NCBI GenBank assembly: GCA_036674765.1
Contig: JARVKI010000046.1
Coordinates: forward strand, 186,001 to 250,000
From: Seiridium cupressi
Taxonomy: Eukaryota > Ascomycota > Sordariomycetes > Amphisphaeriales > Sporocadaceae
Direction: 5' to 3'
Length of the DNA stretch: 64,000 nt
The translations under genes and the position numbers were made by a program. This document shows, piece by piece, positions 23,104-33,628 of the stretch (positions are counted from its first letter, which is position 1; every line of letters begins with the position of its first letter). The notes under the pieces were generated by a model, which worked only from the letters and a program-made list of their open reading frames with translations, was not told where the DNA came from and ran no database searches.

Positions 23104-23910
23104 TTACCAGCCACCTCCATGATGGCCATGATGACCACCGTGGTGGCCATGGTGATCATGATGACCGTGGTGGCCGTGGTGGCTATGGTGACTGTGGTGA
23201 CTATGGTGCGATGGCGTGGGTGAGTGTGATCCGTACGAGCCATGTCCTCCTTGGTGACCTCCGCCTCCGAGGAGACCGCTCACACTACCCAAGAGTCCAC
23301 CTGAGGAATGGTGGCTTCCACCGTGGTGTCCATGGCCGCCATACGGGTCATTGTGGCTGCTTCCATGTCCACTATGGCTATGCTTCAACTTGGACGAGAC
23401 CACATTCGCAACAACTGCACCAGCTGCTCCTCCAAGGAAGGTTCCCATCTTGCCCTTGCCCAGCTTGTGGCCGAGGAAGGCACCAGATCCACCACCGATC
23501 AACGTTGAACCCAATCCCTTCTCGCCATCCTGTGCATTCGGGTCGTTGGGATCCCGGTACTGCTGCTGCTGCGGGGGATACTGGCCATAGGAGGACGGAT
23601 CAGCTGAATGCGGTCTTGGTGGAGGGTACGGAGAGCCTGAGTGTGCACTAGTCGGTCTCGAGCCGTCGTAAGCGGGCGGGTAGTCAGAATGAGCAGAGCT
23701 AGGGCGTGCGTATTGCGGCTGCACAGGGTATGGCGTTAGGTGTTGCGACGATTGAGGTGCGGGGGACGCATAGCTCGGCTGAGAGGGGTATGGCGAAGGC
23801 GCATAATGCGATTGCTGAGGATGACGTTGCTGACCATACTGCGGCTGTGATGGGTATGGTGAGTGACTGCCAGAGCCGCCGGAGTTGCCGTAATAATCTG
23901 CTGCTGACAT
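23104..23910 (-). CDS. Pro/Gln/Tyr-rich and Gly/His-rich protein with a glycine-zipper core
   Basis: A single-exon protein of 268 residues in three parts. Residues 1-120 are Pro/Ser/Tyr/Gln-rich with repeated PYPSQP-like motifs and a QQQQ run. Residues about 130-170 form a glycine-zipper stretch (GSTLIGGGSGAFLGHKLG followed by GTFLGGAAGAVVANVV), which could insert in or associate with membranes. The C-terminal third is low-complexity Gly/His/Ser, ending in a series of HHGHHG units. There is no signal peptide. Such proteins occur widely in filamentous fungi under names like glycine zipper 2TM or stress-related protein, with no firm role. The His-rich tail could bind metals. The long biased frame, coherent three-part layout and ATG support a real gene. 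Confidence 0.75.
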   Translation of the reverse strand: MSAADYYGNSGGSGSHSPYPSQPQYGQQRHPQQSHYAPSPYPSQPSYASPAPQSSQHLTPYPVQPQYARPSSAHSDYPPAYDGSRPTSAHSGSPYPPPRPHSADPSSYGQYPPQQQQYRDPNDPNAQDGEKGLGSTLIGGGSGAFLGHKLGKGKMGTFLGGAAGAVVANVVSSKLKHSHSGHGSSHNDPYGGHGHHGGSHHSSGGLLGSVSGLLGGGGHQGGHGSYGSHSPTPSHHSHHSHHSHHGHHGHHDHHGHHGGHHGHHGGGW

Positions 23911-25314
23911 TGTGGTATTCTTGAGCGCGATGGTAATCGAGCGTTACTGTGCTTTGCGAAAGTGTTTGTCGTGATATGAAAAGAATCGAGGGAAAGAGGA
24001 GCAGAAAGTTATCAGGTTGTCAGGTTCGTAAGATATGTACTTGAAGATTTTGGTCACCAGCTCTTCTTGTCAAGTGACTGACATTGGTTGATCACAAGGG
24101 TAAAGTGCGAAGCAAATAACAATGACGAGAGACAGGCCAGTCCTCTTATAAATCCGACCTACTTCGATCTCTTTTAGTCAGACACACCCATCAAGACGCC
24201 AAACAAAATGCTTTACGCGTATGCAACCCATAGGCTACTTCAAAAAGTTGCCGCAGCGCTTACGCAGCTGCAGCTGTGTGCGGGGAGGCTGAGCATTTAG
24301 ACTCGCATTATCCAGGTGACGTCCAGCTCCAAGGAAGCAAGCTTGCAGATTTCGCTGGGACTTCTAGAAGCAACCCTGGACAATGGGTGTGGCGGGGTGC
24401 AGTGCTAAGCCTCACCGCAGCCGGGACTGCCGTAACCCGATGCATCTTGATCGCGAGACCGAAGTCGCATGGCCACAGTAAATGTGATTGGCTGATCTCG
24501 GGAAGCAAGGACGGGCCAAGAGAACCAGTGGGGGCTGTGATGGTTGCCGTCTTCCCGTTTTTAAGGTGTTGACTGTTGACTATTGACTGTTGTGCGCTGG
24601 AGGAAAGCAAATAAATAAAGGAACAAGCATGATCCCAGCACCCTGGACTTCTTAGCGCGACTCAGCCCGACGGTAGTTTGCCAGCAAAGTCGCCCGAAGC
24701 CGACAATGTGCAACCCGTGATACGGCATCGCGGCATGGCTCATCAGCAACGACAGCCGCCATAGGGCAGCTGAAGAGTCTTGCTGCATACGTCATCTCGC
24801 TTTCGGCTCGTGACAGGCGTGTGATGGGCAAATTGGGCCGGTGGGGGACATTCCATCAGTATTGAATGCAGGGGATGGTTCTGATCATCCTGGAATGCCT
24901 TGAACTCTCCTATATATACAGCCCAGATTCTTGACAATCATAACCCGGCCACCCGAAGTTGTGGCCATCAGATGCACCAAACGCCGCATCGCGCTATATG
25001 CGATCCCAAAATCCCAATGTGAAAATGTTAATGCATCATAATCGTAAGTAAACGTGCCAGATTTGCATGTCCGGCTGGTAATAGAATATGCTGATGTTCG
25101 TGAAATCGAGGCAACTGAAAGGCCTGCGACCCGAGGAGAACAAAACCATTCAGTCTAACGGAAGAGTTTGCTTCGGCGCGGTGGCAAAGAAATAAAAATG
25201 AACATGAAAAACTAGCCGTAGTAGTTTTCTTTTTGGAATGCGCCATATGCAGATCGCAAACAGGCAAACTGACCGCGCTTTCATGTACGCACAAGCACGT
25301 TGATCGATCCGCTT
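23911..25314. other. Intergenic, 1.4 kb, no gene seen
   Basis: Promoter of the Gly/His-rich protein gene, with TATAAAT on the plus strand near 24148, and the 3' flank of the Whi5-like gene. Frames of up to 100 codons overlap on both strands without recognisable content. Confidence 0.5.
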
Positions 25315-26832
25315 TTATGCTCCGACAATACCAGGTCGTTTCGCTCTTTGACCTCTCGGTAGCGAGATCTCACCTTCCGAGTCTGAGCTATCATCAGCAG
25401 CTACTCGATCAAGCATACGCTCAATATCAGCATCTTGAAGCTGTGGTCGAGGTCTGGAGGGTGCAGTCAGACCAGCTGGCACGGAAAGGGATGGTCGAGC
25501 CCCACCGATGGTTTTGCGGCGCGGTGTTCCTCTTGGAGATCCGTAATGGTCATCCACGTCCATCTCGCTGAAGGTGCCTGGTGACTTCTCGAACCCCACT
25601 CGTTTGCCAATGGAGCCATGAGCATGGTGCCGCACCGTTGGTAGTGTCTTGCGTGGTTGGCTGTTTGGTGCCAAACGAGATGTGGGAAGAGCCGTCCTGT
25701 GTGACTGAGTAGTGAGAGGTCCATTTTGGGTTGTGTGGGCAAACGTATGTTTCATGTTGGCCGAATTTCCAGGGCTACTCATGAACAGAAGGGTCTCCAA
25801 TGCCTCCTGCTCTCGTACGTTTTGGTGGGGCGAGAATAGTATAGGGTCAACTTGCGGAGTTCTCATAGTGGCTGTTCCCGGTGTACTCTGAAGTGGACTG
25901 GGTTGGCCGGGCGTGTGGGGTGACGCTTGGTTGGAGAGATAAGCTGGGACATATCTGGCGTTCGAGTTGCGGCGCGGGTTGCTATGGCCTGATCGTCCTG
26001 GTTGTATAGCAGCTGGAGGAGCTAACATGGGAGCTTGGGTAGCTGGTGGCGAAGCTGAATGATGTTGTGGTCTGGTATTGGTTTCCCGCCAGAATTCATA
26101 GGTACGTCCCTGGGGTGGTTGCTGGCTCACAGGACTTATACCTGCGCTCTGTGTCCCATGCCGCATGGCCGTCAAGGTGACCCTTGGGCTTGCATTCACT
26201 CCATGTCGACCGTGCACAGTTGATGTGCTTGAGGTTGGAGACCCAGCCTGTGAGGCTAGTGACTCTACCTCATCGATAGAATGTCCCTGCCAACCGTGAT
26301 TTACCTTCATCATGGCATATGATAGTTTGGTCTTCAACTCGGCAGAGAGCTATATTGGTCAGCCACTGGTAGCTGTGTCATGGAATTTGTGCGGACATAC
26401 CTCTCCAATACGGCTGCCGTTAGTAGAAGCCACGCTCACCGTGCTGGTGTTCCTCGAATGGCCGGGCATGCGGACAGGAGAGATACTTGAGCTGTCTCTG
26501 GTATGTTTTACCGCGCCATCTGCCATTCTCTTCTTCGATTGACCACCCTCTGCCATCTTCTCCTGTGTGGCGGCCAGTTGCGACAGCTGCAGTAGCTGTG
26601 ATTCTTGACTCGACGAAGTACCATTCCCTTGGACTGGGCCGCTGCTTGCACCGCTATCGCTTTCTGGTGGTGTAAAGACGCGATCGCTGTCGTGTGTCCC
26701 GGCTGTGCCCTGCGAGTCATCATTGCTAGAGTAATTCAGTTGCTGGTTCTGGCCATGTGTTGTTGCCGCGTCGCGCGCTGGATCAGGCCTGATCATAGTT
26801 GCTTGGGAGCCAACGCCCTTGACAGGCGACAT
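25315..26832 (-). CDS. Whi5/Nrm1-like G1/S transcriptional repressor (probable)
   Basis: Two exons, 26832-26401 and 26349-25315, with a 51-nt intron (GTATGT, branch GCTGAC, acceptor ATATAG), giving 488 residues. Right after the splice lies ELKTKLSYAMMKVNHGW, which matches the short amphipathic GTB-type motif of Whi5/Nrm1 repressors that bind SBF/MBF. The rest is disordered and Ser/Pro-rich, with at least a dozen SP/TP sites, including SPRGTPRRK near residue 430, as expected for a protein inactivated by cyclin-dependent kinase in late G1. A short acidic C-terminal segment (DDSSDSEGEI) follows the possible helix DADIERMLDRVA. The family call rests on one motif and the overall character, so a different disordered regulator is possible. 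Confidence 0.65.
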
Positions 26833-29800
26833 GGCGAACGGTGGCCGTTACCGGGAGGCCCAAGGACGTGGGTGGGTAGAAAGTGGGATGCTTGAGCCCA
26901 AGCAGGAAGCCGTCGCGTCGGCTTGCGATCGCCCGTAGTCGTTGAATAAGCAATGCTAGCACCTTGAGGAGCAAATAGTAACCCAAATCGGTTGCAACTC
27001 AGAGCAACACGCCGTCTGCTAGAATGTCTCTCTCCTTCGGTAGTACGGTTGCAATTTGCAGTAGTTGGCTACAGATTCTGCTACTGTGTCGGATCGGCTT
27101 GCACTGCCAGATGCGGCTTTTCCTCTTTGTGCGAGACACGCCAACACGCGTCGGCGGCGGGAAACTTAGTCGAGTCAGAGACCAATTGCTGCAACTAACA
27201 CGTGCAGCACGGAGACATTGGGCTGCGGAGGGAAGGAGGGAAAAGAGCGTCAGAGAGCAGAGTGAGCAAAGACGAGTAGATTCCTGGCTCCCTATGCACA
27301 AAGAGAGGAAGACGACGGAATGCAGGAGGCCTGGGATGCGGTATGCTGGTGGCAGTCTTGGGATCAGACTACCTACCTGAACCTTTCCCACGAGCGCTGG
27401 GACACGACCGGGGGGTGGCTCGTGGCTGCGTCTGCGTTGCAGTCTACGCGGTCCCAAATCCAAAGGCGCGCCTCCGCAGATCGACTCTAGGCCCAAAATC
27501 GCCTAAAAGTGCTGGCGCCAAGTACCTTAGGTACCCCCAGTCACCCGGCCTCAGCGTCCCGCAGCGCTGATTCTCACCGCGGCTGCTTCCACGAACCATA
27601 AAAACGCCTAAGCTGGTTCAGACTTCGGACGACAATCCTGTGGCTGGAATACGGTGCGTGACAGTTTAATTGTCAAAGACTTATCTCCGAAGGAACTCTG
27701 CCCTCTGCTTACCAGTTCGCCTGAGGTGTAAAAAGCCGGTCCAAGTGAACCTCGCACTGCGTTGAAGAAGTGTTTCCCCAAAAAATACGCAAATTCACAT
27801 TTCCCAACGACCAATTTCGACAGCACACGCTGACCCCTGTCTGCGCACGAGTCGTACATAGCCTGTCAAATGGCGGCCGTCGCGGGGACGGTTAAAAAAG
27901 CAAGTTTGGTGGGCTTCTGACACGCAAAACGCTTGGGCCATCTTAACACGAGATCACGTGGCTCCTCAACTTTAAACAGTTGACAGGTCTCGGCCTTTCG
28001 GACCATGTCTTGCGAACGCATCATTGGTCGCCGTCTCCATTTTGACCAGTAATCTACTAGCTAACCAGTCCCTACTATCCTCTAGCACTACTCACTTATT
28101 GGTTATAATCAATGAACTATGTACGACCGATGGTAAGCGAATTGTGACCACACAGCATCTTCATTTCGCTGTACATGACGCCTCACTATAGAAAGAAAAT
28201 CCGAATTATACTCATGGAGTTACCACCCTGCTTCATTCATTCCTTCCCTAGTTGCAACTTTTTATTTTTGTAACTGCTCATCTTGATCTGAATTATCAGA
28301 TGTAGGCATTTAATAAAAATGAATATTATATGCGCCTGCTATTGAGACCGCCAAACACATCCTGCTCGTCAGGAAATATCTGAAACGTCAAGACACAGCA
28401 AACAGAGGAGACGCCTAATTAGTTAACTATATTGCACATCCGCCACCGTGAAGCAGATACATACAGCCATCCATTACCAAGCTTTGCTACTCATCGATCT
28501 CACCAGAATCCTGTCGGGGACATTTCATCACGATACCAGCTATTATCGAGGGTGTCAGATTGGTACCCAGTTACTAGTAATCATGATCCTTATTTTCCTT
28601 CTACTCAATCCGCTTAGCATGTATTGCTACTGTAAGAAATCTATGCTTAGACAGGAAGGCACACCTTTCTCTGCTCAGATACAACATCTCCAGCCCATGA
28701 TTTACACTACCGACTTCCAATAAACAGCACACCTGTGAAACAAAACACCATCGCTTGTCTCATTGAAAGATTTACCAGCCTTTTCCCAGAGCACATCATT
28801 CAATTGGCTCACCCTCAATCAACCACATCCCTAACTACACTTCCCCAGACACACATTGTACCAGCACATCTACACTATACTGACTCAAATTTTACGGTCT
28901 ACTGCTCTCTGTTTGCAGAACTGCCAATTATCCTATCATTCCCTCATTTGAACACACTCAACCCACAACGAGGCACACTTGCCAAAGCAGATGTCCCATA
29001 GACTGACAAGCAACCGCACCCAGTACCTTTGATGAAGAGTACTTGCCAAGCCGTTACGATAACTGAGAGGCAATTTCTGTTAGCCAACTGGAAAGGTCAC
29101 AGCATTCAACAATGGGTTGTCACTCGAATATTCAAGGTCCAGGTCCTCTGATTAGTCGTTTCGATTGGCTTGCAAAGAAATTTATCGACATAGGTGCTTG
29201 GCAACTTTTACCTGTCGTTTTATGGGATATGTAAATACATTCTGACTAAGCGAAGAATCTGGAGCAAATGCGGAAAGGCTTTCTCTCTCCAAGACTATTC
29301 ATTACCCCTATAAGAAATGTCTTGCCCGCAGCAGAAGCGGGACTTTCCAGCGAGGGGTCTGGACACTACTCACTGCAGCCGGAGCCATTATTACATCGAG
29401 ATTCACGTTCCTCCTTCACGTAAGGCATGATACGATGCCGTGTGGACAAGAGCTCATGAGCAGAGGGACGAGGCACAGCCTCAACAAGCTCAATCTGGAC
29501 AGAAGGCTTGCGATTCTGGTCATCCCGCCGTGGTCGATCTTATACAATGCCTTCTGAATAGTATGTTGCCGCCCAGACTGACAGATCTTAGAAACTCCTG
29601 GCTGATTTTTTATAGAGATGCGAATCTACATCAATTGTATTCTATCCGCGAGATCAGAGTGATGCCTCTTAATCAGCATATATACTATCGGTGTCAGCCG
29701 CACCTTCCACCGGGCCAAATCGTCATCACACGGCGTGTAGGTCACCTGGATACCATTATCTTCCGTGGTATCTTAACCAACGGCTGTTCCTTAACTCAGA

Positions 29801-30181
29801 GCTACAACATCGTTCATCTCAATGTGGCTAGGCCAGTTACCTACCACTAATTGTTCCGTACAATCACTCGTCAGCACTTGCTATAATAGTGAAATTGCAC
29901 CTGCCACAAATAGCAGCGTCATCTTTCGAACAAAATCACATTCTCTAGCACTCCATAGCCGCCAGACCGCATAAGCTGTAGCCCTTCTTTGGGGGCGTTT
30001 TTGAGACGAGTGAGTGCAGTGGGAGTGGAACCGTATTTCGAGTGGACATTAAAGAACTCAGAGCTACATGGAGAGCGGCACACATATCCATGATAGTATC
30101 ACGAACACGATGCAGCATTTTAATACATAATTCAAAATTTGAACGACGTAAACATTTTTTTCATTAATTCTTCATAAAACA
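26833..30181. other. 3.3-kb region without a recognisable gene
   Basis: Upstream of the Whi5-like gene and downstream of the Ca2+-ATPase gene. 26999-27580 is GC-rich with long frames on both strands, probably leader DNA of the Whi5-like gene. 28430-29000 on the plus strand is C/A/T-rich and strikingly poor in G, and carries two consecutive 85-90-codon frames (28448-28723, 28735-29001). A 136-codon frame lies at 29440-29850. None has a known motif. The base skew is discussed under findings. Confidence 0.45.
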
Positions 30182-33100
30182 TTATACTGGTTCGGAGACG
30201 ACAAGGGCTGGAGCATTGTTGTCCACCTTTCCAGTTTCCTCTTCAGTGTTTTCACTCGTCTTTGTCTTTGAGCTCTTGAACGGCTTCTTGAACACCCTTC
30301 CTACGCTCGAGAAAAAGCGGCCTAGAAATCTGTATGTAATGAGGACCGGCTTGCCTACGAATGCAGCAATTTTGGCGAACCAGGGGTCGGGGAAGAGGCG
30401 AATAAGTACAGCCCAGGGCAATGAAATCGCCCCCAGGACAAGACAGATAGCCCACTGGGTACCGTTGAGAGGCTTGATCGAGAAGACCTGTTTACCGACA
30501 AACACAATCGCAATCTGAGCTCCAATCATAATGCAGTTAATAACGATGAAGAATTTGTTGCGGTGGATGCCCTCGAAGATGTTGAACTTGTTGTCCAAGC
30601 GGCGATTGTTGAACTCGTTGAATATTTGCATCCAGACGAAGGTGTTGAAGATGATGGTGTTGAGCGCCTTCATTTGGTCTTCATTGTTCTTGTCGTAGTG
30701 TAGGATCAAGTGACCAGCGAAGTACAAGACAAGAGTGACGACGAGCTGAAAGACGGATTGGCCAATGATCATCTTCCACATATTGGTTGTGATGAGTGGT
30801 GCGCGCTTCGGCTGTGGAGGTCGATCCAGAATTTTCTCCGTTGGCGGATCGGTGGCTAGGGCAAGGGCTGCAAATGTATCCATGATCAGGTTGACCCAAA
30901 GAAGCTGGATGGCAGTCAAGACAGTTTCAAAGTTGGGACTGGAAACGCCACTGATAAAGGCGAGCAGCACTGCCGTGATGTTGACGGTGATCTGGAACTG
31001 CAGGAACTTCTGAACGGCATCGTTGACAGCGCGACCCCATTTGAGAGCGACGATGATGGAGGCAAAGTTGTCATCCATCAGAACAATCGCCGATGCTTCC
31101 TTGGCCACTTCTGTGCCGGAAATACCCATCGAAAATCCAACATCAGCTGCTTTGAGCGCCGGTGCGTCGTTGGTACCATCGCCAGTCACTGCTACCGTCT
31201 CTCCCAGAGCCTTCAAGCGGGTTACAAGGATGCGCTTGTCGTCGGGGGAAGAGCGAGCAAGTACTTGCAGCTTAGGCAGTGTTTCATTCATGGCCTCATC
31301 ACTCAGAGTCCTGAAGACAGGTCCTTCCATGATGATGCCGTCAGTGTAGATACCGCACTCAGTGGCGATGGCTTGGGCAGTTACGACATTGTCACCGGTG
31401 ACCATGCGAACCGAGACTCCAGCGTGTTTCGCCTTCCTGACAGCTTCGGGAACGCCCGGTCGGACTGGGTCCTGGATACCGACGAGACCAAGGAAAACGA
31501 GTTCCGTGAGGACAGACGACAAGTCAACGTGGTCCTCTTTGACCTCAACTCCAGCAGGGGGCCACTGAGCGTAGTCACGATAGACGAGGCCAATAGTACG
31601 GAGGGACTTCTTTGCGTAGACATCGATGCGCATATTGAGCGCTTCGCGGTCAGATTGGTCCAAGCCAGTTTCTTCAAACGTAACGATATCTGCCTTGGCG
31701 GTGCAGTAGCCAAGAAGGATTTCCGACGCACCCTTGATCAGAAGACGGTAGCCACCGGATCGGAGTCGAATGACTGCACCCATGCATTTTTTACCAGAGT
31801 CGAATGGCATCATCTGGACGGTTTCCTCGTTCGCGCGAACCTCAGACAAGCTCTGCATACCGAGGTGATCCTTGGCTAGTTGCAATAGGGCGGTCTCTGT
31901 CTTCGATCCTATGAAGCCAGATTTACCGTCGTCTTCTCCTTCAAAGGCAGTTGAGTTGATGGCGACCGATTGGATGATGAGGTCTTTTGCAGCTGGCGAT
32001 AGGTTAGATGCCCACTGGGAGATGTTCTGCTCGACAGCATCATCCCCTTCGTTCCTGGTGAAGTGAGAGTTGCCGAATGTCCCGGCCACCACAGTCATCT
32101 TGTTTGTTGTGAGCGTTCCAGTTTTGTCGGAGCATATGGTTGTGGCATTTCCCATGGTTTCGCAAGCCCTGAGAATACGGACCAGGTTGTTTTCCTTTAC
32201 TAGCCGCGTTGTAGCAAACGCCAGGGCGAGCGTAACTGCCAAGGGCAGTCCCTCAGGTACCGCGACGACAATAATGGTAACAGTTACTATCAGGATATCC
32301 AAAAATGTAAACGCTTTATCTGTAGGCGATGAAGTATTGGTTTTGAGACCGGCCAGAAAGCGGATGAAAAGAACAGCGAAGAGCAAGCCAGCAGCGGTGC
32401 TGCCAAGTTTGGCGATGGCCACCGCCAAACCCTCCAGCTTCTTCTGCAATGGTGTAGACTCCATCTCAGTGCGGACCGACATCATGATCTTTCCAAAGCT
32501 CGAGTTGACGCCGACAGACGTGCAGACAAAGGTGCCGACGCCTTCAAGGACCTTGGCGCCAGAGATGATGAATGGATCCAGGTCCTTTTGCATTTGACCG
32601 TTAGCCATGGCCTTTGACACGATATCTCCTGGAGTCTTTTTGACTGCATCCGACTCTCCCGTCGCAGAGGACTCGTCACATCGTAGATCGTGTCCATCGA
32701 TGAAGACACCATCGACCGGGATGAGGTCACCTGGTTCGAGGTGGATAACATCCCCAACAAGAACTTGGTGAACATTGAGCATGAATGATTTGCCCGAGCG
32801 TATGACCTTGATCTCACGATCATCCTTCTTTGCGTTGAGTTTCACAAATGCACGCTCTTTCTGCCAATCGTTCAATGACCCAACTCCCACTACGATGACA
32901 ATGGCCACAATGATGCCCACTCCTTCGACCCAGTCGACGGAGGGGGGTGAGCCTTGGGGATGTTTCACGCCAAACGTCTCGTACAGACCAAGCGCCAGAG
33001 AGACGACTGCAGCCACCGTTAATAGTATTAGGACTTTGTCGTTGTAGGCGTTCCACATCACCCTCCAAAGCGGTGTTGCTTTCTTTGTTGGTAGCACATT

Positions 33101-33628
33101 CTTCCCGTATACCCGTATCCGGTCGTCGAATGCACTAGAGCCACTGCTTGGGCTCTGGGACTTCTCTGTATGTTGTATCGTGCCAGAAACGGCCTCATCA
33201 AAGGTGACCCTGGATGGCACATTGCTCTCATCTATGCTCAGACCAGCTTGGAGATCGGTCTGAAGGCCTCTTTCTATTCCACGCAGTCCCCCAATCGCCC
33301 GGTATGCCGGTAGTGACTTGGGACCCAGGAGTTTGTTCAACTGACCGGGACTATAAGCAAATGGGTTGTTTTCGACATGGAAACCATTTTCTGTGCCGGG
33401 GTCCGGCCGCAGAGCTGCTTCCGCATCTACCGCTGTTGTAGCGACGCTTGAGGCGCGACTTCTATTGCTGGGTGTGAGGAATGGATTTGACTTGGTAGGT
33501 GTCAGAAAGGGATTTGAAATGGTTGACGCGCCCGAAGGTGTGATGGTATCGGCTCCGACACCATGTTGCCGTACGTGGGTGTTCACGGTGAGGGTCGGCG
33601 GTGGCGGCGCTAAGCTATCGGACGCCAT
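30182..33628 (-). CDS. PMC1: Vacuolar Ca2+-transporting P-type ATPase (PMCA/IIB type)
   Basis: A single-exon protein of 1148 residues that pumps Ca2+ from cytosol into the vacuole. P-type ATPase landmarks are in order: TGES (323-326, actuator domain), PEGLPLAVTLALAFATTRL (helix M4 with Ca2+ ligands), CSDKTGTLTTNKM with phosphorylated D501, and TGDGTNDAPAL (815-825, hinge). Ten hydrophobic helices are expected and can be placed, including LLWVNLIMDTFAALALAT in M6. The N-terminus has two SNPFLTP repeats and NPFAYSPGQLNKLLGP, usual for fungal PMC1. The C-tail is short and basic, without a clear calmodulin site. The ATG at 33628 (MASDSLAPPPP) is preferred to the in-frame ATG at 33691, which would add 21 atypical residues. 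Confidence 0.93.
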   Translation of the reverse strand: MASDSLAPPPPTLTVNTHVRQHGVGADTITPSGASTISNPFLTPTKSNPFLTPSNRSRASSVATTAVDAEAALRPDPGTENGFHVENNPFAYSPGQLNKLLGPKSLPAYRAIGGLRGIERGLQTDLQAGLSIDESNVPSRVTFDEAVSGTIQHTEKSQSPSSGSSAFDDRIRVYGKNVLPTKKATPLWRVMWNAYNDKVLILLTVAAVVSLALGLYETFGVKHPQGSPPSVDWVEGVGIIVAIVIVVGVGSLNDWQKERAFVKLNAKKDDREIKVIRSGKSFMLNVHQVLVGDVIHLEPGDLIPVDGVFIDGHDLRCDESSATGESDAVKKTPGDIVSKAMANGQMQKDLDPFIISGAKVLEGVGTFVCTSVGVNSSFGKIMMSVRTEMESTPLQKKLEGLAVAIAKLGSTAAGLLFAVLFIRFLAGLKTNTSSPTDKAFTFLDILIVTVTIIVVAVPEGLPLAVTLALAFATTRLVKENNLVRILRACETMGNATTICSDKTGTLTTNKMTVVAGTFGNSHFTRNEGDDAVEQNISQWASNLSPAAKDLIIQSVAINSTAFEGEDDGKSGFIGSKTETALLQLAKDHLGMQSLSEVRANEETVQMMPFDSGKKCMGAVIRLRSGGYRLLIKGASEILLGYCTAKADIVTFEETGLDQSDREALNMRIDVYAKKSLRTIGLVYRDYAQWPPAGVEVKEDHVDLSSVLTELVFLGLVGIQDPVRPGVPEAVRKAKHAGVSVRMVTGDNVVTAQAIATECGIYTDGIIMEGPVFRTLSDEAMNETLPKLQVLARSSPDDKRILVTRLKALGETVAVTGDGTNDAPALKAADVGFSMGISGTEVAKEASAIVLMDDNFASIIVALKWGRAVNDAVQKFLQFQITVNITAVLLAFISGVSSPNFETVLTAIQLLWVNLIMDTFAALALATDPPTEKILDRPPQPKRAPLITTNMWKMIIGQSVFQLVVTLVLYFAGHLILHYDKNNEDQMKALNTIIFNTFVWMQIFNEFNNRRLDNKFNIFEGIHRNKFFIVINCIMIGAQIAIVFVGKQVFSIKPLNGTQWAICLVLGAISLPWAVLIRLFPDPWFAKIAAFVGKPVLITYRFLGRFFSSVGRVFKKPFKSSKTKTSENTEEETGKVDNNAPALVVSEPV

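Noticed and set aside
23082..23651. 189-codon plus-strand frame opposite the Gly/His-rich gene
   Set aside because: Antisense shadow of a low-complexity repeat region; the minus-strand protein has coherent domains and an ATG.
26999..27496. 165-codon minus-strand frame upstream of the Whi5-like gene
   Set aside because: Arg/Ser/Leu-rich composition typical of GC-rich leader DNA, overlapped by a long plus-strand frame, no motif.
28432..29850. Several 85-136-codon plus-strand frames as real genes
   Set aside because: No family motif, no signal peptide, no splice support; openness follows from the G-poor composition, which itself removes TAG and TGA stops.
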